A model generated the notes under the pieces. The model saw nothing but the letters and a program-made list of their open reading frames with translations. It was not told the DNA's origin and ran no database searches. Positions 16,587-23,458 of a DNA stretch of 34,821 bases are shown piece by piece. Position 1 is the stretch's first letter. Every line of letters begins with the position of its first letter. Source of the DNA: Nitrososphaerales archaeon (GTDB lineage Archaea > Thermoproteota > Nitrososphaeria > Nitrososphaerales > JACPRH01); NCBI GenBank assembly GCA_030745655.1, contig JASLOE010000008.1, forward strand, positions 1 to 34,821, read 5' to 3'. The translations under genes were made by a program, and so were the position numbers.

Positions 16587-16704
16587 GGCCCACTGGGATT
16601 TGTTCCCAAACAGGTTCAAACCCACAACTGGTTGCAGTTAAATCAAACCAAGTAAGACGAAGATTAGAATTTGAAGCTAAATAGATTGTAATCCTAGTTG
16701 GGCC
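16587..16704. ncRNA. Possible structured RNA closed by GGCCCA/TGGGCC
   Basis: GGCCCA at 16587-16592 pairs with TGGGCC at 16699-16704. Inside are a perfect five-pair hairpin (TGGGA/TCCCA, 16594-16608), a second stem (TGGTT 16629-16633 with AACCA 16646-16650) and a weaker third (TTAG/CTAA). The shape recalls a multi-armed RNA, but no anticodon or T-loop fits tRNA rules on either strand. The strand is not determined. Confidence 0.3.
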
Positions 16705-16774
16705 GATATTACTGGCAATCCGATTCGAGTGTTTGACTGTCTCCGAATTAAGATGAGTGTTTCTTGTCAGAATC

Positions 16775-16793
16775 CTAGTTGTGCAACAACTAG
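16775..16793. terminator. Hairpin at the 3' end of the release-factor-like gene
   Basis: CTAGTTG and CAACTAG form a perfect seven-pair stem with a five-base loop. The TAG stop codon of the gene at 16790 lies in the stem. It could act in termination or mRNA 3'-end protection. Confidence 0.4.
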
Positions 16794-17812
16794 TATCTTA
16801 ACAGTGCCACCAGGTTGCCAAACTTATGCAGTCTTCTTCTTGCAGTAGCGTCTGTTATGAACTCGATGGTTGAGCCTTTTCTCTTCGCAAGTCCTATCAT
16901 TCTTCTAATTAACGTGTTTTCCTTCGATGAAGCTGCGTAATAGTCCGCAGCTAGGAACAACGTCTCCACAGTTCCCGCCTTGATTTTCTTCTCTATCTCC
17001 TCGTTACGAGTAATAACTAGACCATCCTTTGCCGGAGTAGCCAAATCTGCCAAGAGCTTAAGCTCATTCTTCTTCCGTACTTTGTCTAGAGTAGCAATTA
17101 CGAGTCGGGCAATCTCCTTTCTCGGGGTGGAGAAGCATATGTCATCGACAATTTTTGTCCTCTTTGCAAGCTTACTATCCATAACTCGATGGAATTTTTT
17201 TTTGGCAAGTCCATTTCCGCCTAGGAGAATGAGTTCTATGTTGTCATCTTCGAGGCCTGCCAGATGCTTCTTAACTTTGTTAAAGAAATATTTGATCTTG
17301 ATATCTCTATTCTGCTGGAATCTCTTCTGGCTCCAGCCACCCTTGCTGTGTCTACCTCTTAGGTATATTCTTTCATTTATCTCCTCGACAAGTTCACTTC
17401 CACTATAAACCTCGATCTTTGCTCTCTTATGATCCATTGTAATCAATACGACCCGGTAACCAATCTCTAGGATATTCTTTAGAGGCTTAAGGTATGGCTT
17501 GCGATAAATTACATGGAGAAGAGGAACATCTTTGGATATACTTACATGTTTTACAATATTCTTTTCTCCCTTAGACCATCCGAAGAAACATAGACTGCCT
17601 GCATGATACCTCATTTTAGCGAGTCTAAGCGAAATGCCATTCCGCACACCTACAAGACCCTTAACAATATCCTTTTCAAACAGAATCTTTGTTCCCTCAC
17701 CTACCTCATATGATGGCAAGTAGAGTGAAAGAACTGGTGATTCAAAGTCTTTCAATTGCAGAGCGAATCGGTTGACCTTGTACCATTCTTGAGCACTTAA
17801 TGTATCAAGCAT
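16790..17812 (-). CDS. eRF1-superfamily, Vms1/VLRF1-like peptidyl-tRNA hydrolase
   Basis: This protein has about 340 residues. An N-terminal domain (SPVLSLYLP near 26-34) resembles domain 1 of aRF1 but is short and lacks an obvious NIKS stop-codon loop. A middle eRF1-type domain contains GRHSKGGWSQKRFQQ near 154-168, where canonical aRF1 has GGQ; GGW-SQ is the variant seen in Vms1-like release factors (VLRF1), which cut peptidyl-tRNA on stalled ribosomes. The C-terminal part is an eRF1 domain-3 fold (IKAGTVETLFLAADYY). A rescue role is inferred, not termination. ATG 17812 is preferred over TTG 17815. By eye the gene is more GC-rich than its neighbours. It lies inside a possible tRNA-bounded segment. 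Confidence 0.7.
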   Translation of the reverse strand: MLDTLSAQEWYKVNRFALQLKDFESPVLSLYLPSYEVGEGTKILFEKDIVKGLVGVRNGISLRLAKMRYHAGSLCFFGWSKGEKNIVKHVSISKDVPLLHVIYRKPYLKPLKNILEIGYRVVLITMDHKRAKIEVYSGSELVEEINERIYLRGRHSKGGWSQKRFQQNRDIKIKYFFNKVKKHLAGLEDDNIELILLGGNGLAKKKFHRVMDSKLAKRTKIVDDICFSTPRKEIARLVIATLDKVRKKNELKLLADLATPAKDGLVITRNEEIEKKIKAGTVETLFLAADYYAASSKENTLIRRMIGLAKRKGSTIEFITDATARRRLHKFGNLVALLRY

Positions 17813-17918
17813 CAATCAACTTCTTTCTCTCCTTCCTTAAGTATCCTTCTTATCACCTGAAAATATTATGTACCTGTTTTTGGGAGCATTATTGCTTAGA
17901 TTTGTACTCTAATAGGAG

Positions 17919-17935
17919 GTGGACCGGGGGGGATT
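17919..17935 (-). repeat. tRNA-Ala 3' end, second copy of att-like repeat
   Basis: GTGGACC, seven G, ATT. It forms the native 3' end of tRNA-Ala(CGC) and is the partner of the copy at 16534-16549. Confidence 0.6.
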
Positions 17936-18012
17936 TGAACCCCCGACCTTCCGCGTGCGAGGCAGATACTATATCAGTTTCTTGACTGTTTCTACCACTG
18001 AACTACCGGCCC
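17920..18012 (-). tRNA. tRNA-Ala (CGC) with 21-base D-arm intron
   Basis: The acceptor GGGCCGG pairs with CCGGTCC, with the alanine G3-U70 pair and A73. The anticodon stem TCTGC/GCGGA encloses CTCGCAC with anticodon CGC at 17959-17957. The T-arm is GGGGG TTCAAAT CCCCC. The gene is 93 bases, 21 more than the mature form. The extra bases (about 17989-17969) interrupt the 3' strand of the D-stem after GAA, at about position 24/25. The insert contains CAGT/ACTG, able to form a small hairpin. This is a non-canonical position; exact ends are uncertain by a few bases. Confidence 0.88.
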
Positions 18013-18063
18013 ATATGTTGAACATTTGTCATTTGTGATTTACGGTTTCATATATAAACAGAA

Positions 18064-18150
18064 GAGGTTCAAAGTGTTCAGCACGTATTCTTCATCCCGT
18101 AATGCGGTCAGATTGCCCGTCGATGCTGCACTGAACACCTGAAGAACCTC
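18064..18150. ncRNA. Candidate structured RNA, long stem with internal loop
   Basis: GAGGTTC (18064-18070) pairs with GAACCTC (18144-18150), then an AAA/CTGAA internal loop, then GTGTTCAG (18074-18081) pairs with CTGAACAC (18131-18138). The 49-base apical region can form further short stems (CATC/GATG, CCG/CGG). It is more GC-rich than the flanks. It lies between tRNA-Ala(CGC) and tldE. I do not match it to SRP, RNase P, 5S, C/D or H/ACA RNAs. The strand is undecided. Confidence 0.45.
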
Positions 18151-18186
18151 AAATCGATAGATTGAATTATTTACTATTTACAGTTT

Positions 18187-19536
18187 TCAACCACTAGTAA
18201 CTGAAATGTCTTCTACCTTGATGTATGGTGCAAGAATGTTGAATATTTTCTCTCTATCCTTTGAAATACCTGAAATCTTAAATAATGTCTCGAAAATATT
18301 TCCTGCAATAAGGGTCTCCCTCAACGGATGAATTCGTTCTCCACTAATTATCAAGTGACCACCTTTTACTACTCCTGAAAAATCACCACTAACAGGATTA
18401 ACATTTCCGGAAAATCTCGTAACAAGAATTCCTTTCTTAACTTCACTTAGGATATCATCAAAATTCGAATTTCCTTCTTTGAAAATAAGGTTCGTTGCTC
18501 CAACACCGGGGGAAGACTCTTCATCTCCAGATGCATGACCTGTGCTGTTTACCTTATCACGGCAAGCAGTGTATGTGTTGTATAGATATGATTTGAGAAT
18601 TCCCTTATTGATAATGTCTAATTTCTTATGTGGAACCCCTTCACGATCAAAACTGGAAGCTGACAATCCATCAGACCAAGTTGCATCATCAGTTATTGTC
18701 AGTTCCTTACATGCAATTTCTTTTTCCATTTTCCCAACAAGACTGGATCGTCCTTTCTGAACATTATTCGAATTAACAGAATTAACTAGTGTTGGTAGAA
18801 TGAGTTCAGCAACTGCATGTGGACTCAAGATGAGTGTTCCTTTGAAAGGCTGGCATTTCTTTGAGCCAAGAGAATTTACTACATTTTCAGCAAAATTTCT
18901 TGCCGTACTCTCTACTTCAATATCTTTCAAATGATGACTTCCACCAAATTGAAAATCAAAACTGGAAACCTCTTCTCCATCTACCGCCATTCCCATAATA
19001 TACCAAGTGAAGCTACTGATCATCTCTACACATTCAACACCATTAGAGTTGACTACTGCAATTGAGTTAAGTGAGTTATTGAATGCACCACTGTCAACAG
19101 TTACCCGTTTATCATATCTTTTTGCAGTTTTCAGCATCTCAACAGCATTCTTAACTGAATCTTCTGATTTGAAGTATTGTGCCTCTCGATCATAAATACC
19201 TGATAATTTCTGTGGAACTGTCATTTTTGGAAGAATATTATATTGATCATATGAACCTTTGGAAGCGATCTTGATGGATGCATCTACAGCTTCATTAATT
19301 TCTTCTCGACATAACATATTCACTGATGAAAAACCAAGAGCTCCATTTTTTATGACCCTAATCCCTATCCCTGATCCTTGGTGAAACTTGCCAAGCTTTA
19401 CATCATTTCTCTCAATTGACACCTCACTCTCAACTGATGAAACACTATACACTTCAGCACTATCCACTCCTTTTTTGATGGCGGTAATAACTGCTAATCT
19501 ACATGATTCAATAAGTTCATTTTCTGATATCTTCAA
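18187..19536 (-). CDS. tldE: TldE/PmbA-type subunit of TldD/E metalloprotease
   Basis: This 449-residue protein is the non-metal-binding partner of TldD. It shows the family blocks RNDVKLGKFHQGSGIGIRV near 38-56, SASSFDREGVPHKKLDI in the second half, and HASGDEESSPGVGATNL. The expected HExxxH is absent, as in other TldE proteins. TldD/E is a cytosolic heterodimeric protease that removes peptides, known in bacteria from microcin and CcdA processing. It starts at TTG 19536, immediately after the tldD stop (TAATTG), so the two are one transcription unit with coupled translation. Confidence 0.92.
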   Translation of the reverse strand: MKISENELIESCRLAVITAIKKGVDSAEVYSVSSVESEVSIERNDVKLGKFHQGSGIGIRVIKNGALGFSSVNMLCREEINEAVDASIKIASKGSYDQYNILPKMTVPQKLSGIYDREAQYFKSEDSVKNAVEMLKTAKRYDKRVTVDSGAFNNSLNSIAVVNSNGVECVEMISSFTWYIMGMAVDGEEVSSFDFQFGGSHHLKDIEVESTARNFAENVVNSLGSKKCQPFKGTLILSPHAVAELILPTLVNSVNSNNVQKGRSSLVGKMEKEIACKELTITDDATWSDGLSASSFDREGVPHKKLDIINKGILKSYLYNTYTACRDKVNSTGHASGDEESSPGVGATNLIFKEGNSNFDDILSEVKKGILVTRFSGNVNPVSGDFSGVVKGGHLIISGERIHPLRETLIAGNIFETLFKISGISKDREKIFNILAPYIKVEDISVTSG

Positions 19537-20937
19537 TTATTGCATTCCCCCTATCAATGATTCACATCTTAGGTATGGTCCTCCACCATCGACCTTTGCA
19601 AGTTGTTTTTTCCCACAATAACCTGCACCAATATCGTATGAGAATTCTTTTCCAAGTGCATCTACAGTTTGTAGTACATCAAGTGCTCTACCACTAACAG
19701 TAACTCCCTTCAAAAGTTCACTCACTTCTCCCTTTTCAATAAGATATGCTTCTTGGGCTCCAAACATGAATTCGCCATTAGCATCCGCTTGGCCACTTCT
19801 GGGTCCTTTTAGGAGATATCCATGGTTTGTTTCATGAATCATCTCATCTAATTCATAGTCCCCTGGTTCGATGTACGTGTTTCGCATTCGGATTAATGGC
19901 TCATCTGAATATTCAAAAGCCCTTGCATTGCCAGTAGGTTCAACATCAAACTCTGCAGCGGTTTCTCTATTGTGGAGGTAAGATTCTAAAATGCCCTTAT
20001 TAATTACCACTGTTTTGCCAGCAGGTACTCCTTCATCATCCACAAGTATTGTTCCAGCTGCCCCTCTTACAATATCTGAGTGTCCACTGTCAACAAGTGT
20101 TACTAGATTACTTGCAACCTTTTCACCAATTTTATCTTTCATAATAGATCCTGAAAGAACGAAGTCTGCTTCAACAGTGTGGCCTACTGCTTCATGTGCA
20201 ATTAATCCAACCATTCCAGAATCTAGTATAACTCTTGAACGTTCCCCTTTTGGGTGTCTTGCATCAAGAATCTTCTTAGCAGTTTCTGCTGCCTTCCGAG
20301 ACATTTCTTCTACACTTCGTTTTTCAAATAAATCCTCCCATCCACCGGTTACACCTGCTGTTTCTGTTGCACTAACTCTATCTCCATTTCTTGCTGCAAT
20401 GGCAGTTATTCTAAATTCAGGTTTTGAATTAAATATTTCAACAGCTGCACCGTCAGAAGTCACTATGATTTTTTTGTCGATTATTTCTCTGTAGCTGCAG
20501 GAAGCAGCCTTTACTGTATCAAAATATTCTCTACTATTCAGCTCAGTTTTTGTTACTAGAGACATTTTTTCCTCCAAACTATGATCTTCTAGTGGACCAT
20601 TGATTTGCGGTTTGAAAACACCATTCGATAATTTTGTTTCTACCAATCTAGATTTGTTTTTCTGAGCAGTTGCAGATATCTTAGCCATTCTTACAGCATC
20701 GTTTAATGTATCTATCATTGCTTTAGGGACGGTTGTATTTGTACTGCTGAAACCCCAGGCTCCATCCACTAAAACTCTAAAGCCTAACCCTTCAATTCGA
20801 GTTGATTTTGCTTCTTCTACTTCTCCATTACCAACTATTATTTCGTTTCTGACTCTGTGTTGGTACCTTGCTTCAGCATAGCTAGAATGAATTGCCTTTT
20901 CGAGAATTTTTTGAAGACTATCTATAGATATTTGCAT
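19537..20937 (-). CDS. tldD: TldD metalloprotease subunit
   Basis: This 466-residue protein is the catalytic subunit. H248, E249 and H253 form the HExxxH motif (AHEAVGHTVEADF), and the C-terminal GYCGKKQ cysteine near residue 447 supplies the further zinc ligand known in the family. LVDDEGVPAGKTVVINKG and ATGNAR-like blocks (EPTGNARAFEYSDEP) are typical. It is a cytosolic zinc peptidase that works with TldE on unfolded peptides. It starts at ATG 20937. The gene order tldD-tldE with no gap is the usual archaeal arrangement. Confidence 0.95.
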   Translation of the reverse strand: MQISIDSLQKILEKAIHSSYAEARYQHRVRNEIIVGNGEVEEAKSTRIEGLGFRVLVDGAWGFSSTNTTVPKAMIDTLNDAVRMAKISATAQKNKSRLVETKLSNGVFKPQINGPLEDHSLEEKMSLVTKTELNSREYFDTVKAASCSYREIIDKKIIVTSDGAAVEIFNSKPEFRITAIAARNGDRVSATETAGVTGGWEDLFEKRSVEEMSRKAAETAKKILDARHPKGERSRVILDSGMVGLIAHEAVGHTVEADFVLSGSIMKDKIGEKVASNLVTLVDSGHSDIVRGAAGTILVDDEGVPAGKTVVINKGILESYLHNRETAAEFDVEPTGNARAFEYSDEPLIRMRNTYIEPGDYELDEMIHETNHGYLLKGPRSGQADANGEFMFGAQEAYLIEKGEVSELLKGVTVSGRALDVLQTVDALGKEFSYDIGAGYCGKKQLAKVDGGGPYLRCESLIGGMQ

Positions 20938-20962
20938 ATTCTTAGATAATAAATATTGATAG

Positions 20963-21667
20963 TTAAATTAATCTATTATATTTTTTATGTTGTGCTAGGT
21001 ATCTCATACTCATAACGAAACCTAAGAATAAGAAGACAGTTCCGGCAAGCTCAAACTCAAAGAAAATATCTGCGTTACCCATTATTCCTAGAAGGAATCC
21101 ACCTATAGATGGGAAAAGTCCTCCCAGTAGTAAAGGAATATTGTACGTTTTACGCCTATCAGCTACGAAGCTGAATAATGCACCACCGATCAAAATAATT
21201 CCACCGGTACTATTCAACAGAATAGACGGTAATCGAGCAGTTTCAAATGGGAATAACCGAACTGATTCTCTGAAAGCTTTGGGAAGATTTAGTTGGAAAG
21301 CTTCAGAAATTGCTTCTTCACTAAGATTAGCGCTTAATCCTCCAAAAAGCAGTACTGATGCCAGTATAATGACAATACCAAGATATATGTGAGCTATCTT
21401 TCTACGAACTAAAAGATATAGTACACCTGCACCTAACAAACCAACTAAAGGCGCTGCGCTAATATAGTATATCTTGATGAGTGTTCCACTAGGCCCCATC
21501 ACTTCTGGGTTTGCAAGGTACTCCATCAAAGCTGCTATTGCGAATAACGCCATTGCGACTGTCCAGATTGCCTGATGTATTTTTCTGCGGTTAAGGAGTT
21601 GCCAAATCAGAAGAATAGTGAATATTGATGCAACTATAGCTGTGATTAGTGGGATGAAATTTGTCAT
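20963..21667 (-). CDS. Polytopic membrane protein, about seven helices, unknown
   Basis: This 234-residue protein has hydrophobic segments near residues 5-22, 32-50, 64-85, 91-110, 150-170, 176-193 and 202-222. Short basic loops (NRRK, VRRK, DRRK) suggest the cytoplasmic side. One longer loop of about 35 residues (LSEEAISEAF then RLFPFETARLP) lies between helices four and five. I do not recognise a family. It ends 26 bases upstream of tldD on the same strand and may be cotranscribed. Confidence 0.75.
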   Translation of the reverse strand: MTNFIPLITAIVASIFTILLIWQLLNRRKIHQAIWTVAMALFAIAALMEYLANPEVMGPSGTLIKIYYISAAPLVGLLGAGVLYLLVRRKIAHIYLGIVIILASVLLFGGLSANLSEEAISEAFQLNLPKAFRESVRLFPFETARLPSILLNSTGGIILIGGALFSFVADRRKTYNIPLLLGGLFPSIGGFLLGIMGNADIFFEFELAGTVFLFLGFVMSMRYLAQHKKYNRLI

Positions 21668-21879
21668 TTTTACATTCTACAATCTTTGTATTAATATAAA
21701 TATTGCGTACTTGGCAATAATATGATTTTTGAATTACGAAAACCGTAAATACTTAAGTTGAATCAAGATTAAATTGAAACATAAATACAGAAAATAACAG
21801 AGAACATTTTTTGGGTTAAAAGAAGAAATAAATTAAATTCATGATATTTGTAATTGTTTGATTACCTTTTGTATAATTG

Positions 21880-21979
21880 TGGGGCCGCCGGTGGGAATTT
21901 CTACCCATAAACGGGTTCTCGAACCCACGACCTAGAGATCCACAGTCACTTATGCTAACCAGGCTACACCACAGCGGCC
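21880..21979 (-). tRNA. tRNA-His (GTG) with T-arm intron and encoded CCA
   Basis: An encoded extra G(-1) faces C73, the histidine identity pair, followed by an encoded CCA. The acceptor GCCGCTG pairs with CGGCGGC. The anticodon loop CTGTGGA holds GTG at 21943-21941; its stem AGTGA/TCTCT has one T-T mismatch. The T-stem is GTGGG/CCCAC, but 28 bases lie between the halves instead of seven. Removing about 21918-21898 (21 bases) gives TTCGATT. The insert holds ACCC/GGGT, a small hairpin. The position is non-canonical. Confidence 0.88.
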
Positions 21980-22144
21980 AATAGATGAGGCCAATCCATT
22001 AGGATTAGGTCATCGATAAGCTATCATTCTACTTAATGATTAAACCTTACGGTAATAATTAAGCTTCTAGTTTATTGAGATTAGATACTGGTTTATTTAT
22101 CTCATTAGAAGAATTAATAAGAATAAAGAATTGATTATACTAAC

Positions 22145-23002
22145 ATGGTGGAAAATAGCAAAGTATTGAAAGGCAAGGTTTGTATGGTAACTGGTGCCAC
22201 AGCAGGTATTGGGATAGTGACTGCTAAAGCTTTAGCTCAACAAGGTGCTACTGTTATTGTAGCTGGACGAAACAAGGAAAAAAGTGTCTCTACAGTTGAT
22301 CAAATAAGAAAGGAGACCGGGAATCATGATGTTGAATACATTTTGGCTGATTTGTCAGTCCAGAAAGAAGTTCGCAAGTTATCTGATGATTTTAAGAGTA
22401 AATTTAAACGATTGGATATATTAGTGAATAATGCTGGAGCCGTTTTTGATAAACGTTTTGAAACTGCAGATGGGCTAGAAATGACTTTTGCCCTGAATCA
22501 TCTAAGCTATTTTCTTCTAACAGACTTATTGCTGGACACAATTAAAGCAAGTGTCCCCTCTAGGATCATAAATGTCTCTTCAGATGCACATAAGGGAGCA
22601 AAAATAAATTTTGATGACATACAAGGGAAGAAGAAATATGGTGCAATGCGTGCCTATGGACAGTCTAAACTTGCCAACATCTTATTCACATATGAATTGG
22701 CGCGTAAATTGGAAGGGTCTGGAGTTACATCAAATGCTTTGCACCCCGGCTTTGTTGCTTCAAGTTTCGGATCCAATATGCGTGGTGCTTTTCGTTTAAT
22801 TTTGCGTTTTCTTCAATTATTTGCAATGAGTTCAGAAAAGGGTGCAGAGACAAGTATCTATCTTGCAACTTCACCAGATGTGGCGAATATTAACGGCAAA
22901 TATTTCGTAAAGAAGAAAGAAGTTCGAACTTCAGTTGAATCATATGACAAAAATGTTGGAGAAAAACTTTGGGAAGTAAGTGAAGAACTTACTAAAAAGT
23001 AA
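22145..23002 (+). CDS. Short-chain dehydrogenase/reductase, retinol dehydrogenase-like
   Basis: This 285-residue SDR has TGATAGIG at 16-23 (cofactor loop), NNAGAV, INVSSDAH (catalytic Ser region) and YGQSKLAN (Tyr and Lys). The block AHKGAKINFDDIQGKKKYG is shared in pattern with the SDR at 3313-4278, so the two are paralogs. The substrate is not predictable. It starts at ATG 22145. It ends 40 bases before a strong inverted repeat and is probably transcribed alone. Confidence 0.9.
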   Translation: MVENSKVLKGKVCMVTGATAGIGIVTAKALAQQGATVIVAGRNKEKSVSTVDQIRKETGNHDVEYILADLSVQKEVRKLSDDFKSKFKRLDILVNNAGAVFDKRFETADGLEMTFALNHLSYFLLTDLLLDTIKASVPSRIINVSSDAHKGAKINFDDIQGKKKYGAMRAYGQSKLANILFTYELARKLEGSGVTSNALHPGFVASSFGSNMRGAFRLILRFLQLFAMSSEKGAETSIYLATSPDVANINGKYFVKKKEVRTSVESYDKNVGEKLWEVSEELTKK

Positions 23003-23042
23003 ATATCTTTATAAGAAAATATTATTTTTCACATCTATTATC

Positions 23043-23095
23043 AACTAATGATAAATTGAGCTTGTAAATTATTTAATTTTAATTTATCATTAGTT
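23043..23095. repeat. 15-bp perfect inverted repeat between SDR and YCII genes
   Basis: Bases 23043-23057 are the exact reverse complement of 23081-23095 (core ACTAATGATAAATT), with a 23-base AT-rich loop. It lies 40 bases after the SDR stop. It could be an RNA hairpin terminator or processing signal, or a binding site; the sequence does not decide. Confidence 0.75.
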
Positions 23096-23107
23096 TTCAA
23101 CGTATTT

Positions 23108-23121
23108 TTTATCGCGATAAA
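23108..23121. promoter_or_regulatory. Palindrome TTTATCGCGATAAA upstream of YCII gene
   Basis: This is a perfect 14-base palindrome centred about 40 bases before the ATG at 23155 and overlapping a TATA-like AT run (GATAAATATT). The position suits an operator for a dimeric repressor acting on the YCII gene. No regulator gene is adjacent. Confidence 0.45.
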
Positions 23122-23154
23122 TATTAATCTAAGGGTTTTCATATTCTTTAAATT

Positions 23155-23418
23155 ATGTCTGAATATATTATCATATCAAATTTGGTCGTTGATCGTAAAA
23201 AGACTGCTCCTCATCGAAATGAACACTTGAATTATCTCATCAAATTAAAGAATATGGGAAATCTTAAGATGGCAGGTAAATTTTCCGATGGTTCAGGTGG
23301 TGTCTATATTCTTAGCGCTGAATCGCATAATCAGGCAATAGATCTAGCTAAGGCAGATCCATATCATTTTCTTGGATTTCGTAAATATACAATTAAAGAA
23401 TGGGAAATTAAACTTTAG
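23155..23418 (+). CDS. YCII-domain protein
   Basis: This 87-residue protein has the small ferredoxin-like YCII fold. Features are APHRNEHLNYL (the His near 19-24 expected in the putative active site), GKFSDGSGGVYIL and AKADPYHFLGF (the conserved Asp, with a second His). YCII proteins are thought to be small enzymes or accessory domains with His/Asp chemistry, but the substrate is unknown. It starts at ATG 23155 behind a TATA-like element about 30 bases upstream. Confidence 0.85.
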   Translation: MSEYIIISNLVVDRKKTAPHRNEHLNYLIKLKNMGNLKMAGKFSDGSGGVYILSAESHNQAIDLAKADPYHFLGFRKYTIKEWEIKL

Positions 23419-23458
23419 AATAGAGTATCTTTTCAGTGTAAATGTGATGTAATTCAGC

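Larger units (their letters stand above)
16431..16789. other. Intergenic region with tRNA fragment and hairpins
   Basis: This 359-base stretch has no credible gene. It contains a copy of the 3' end of the nearby alanine tRNA at 16534-16549, a 118-base region closed by an inverted repeat (16587-16704), an 11-base direct repeat at 16690-16700 and 16771-16781, and a hairpin that overlaps the stop codon of the next gene. The distinct content suggests acquired or RNA-coding DNA. Confidence 0.6.

Noticed and set aside
16534-16710. A further tRNA gene with several introns
   Set aside because: The 3' acceptor-like bases are present, but no matching 5' acceptor, D-arm or anticodon arm can be found, and the GGCCCA/TGGGCC pair leaves no T-loop in either direction.
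18064-18150. H/ACA or C/D guide RNA
   Set aside because: No ACA box follows the stem on either strand, and no C box (RTGATGA) pairs with a D box at the ends.
19991-20494. Plus-strand open frame of 167 codons
   Set aside because: It is antisense to the catalytic half of tldD, whose HExxxH and other motifs are clear; the opposite frame has no recognisable features.
22000-22144. Possible small gene upstream of the second SDR
   Set aside because: Only AT-rich non-coding sequence with stops in all frames; nothing beyond tRNA flank and promoter-like runs.
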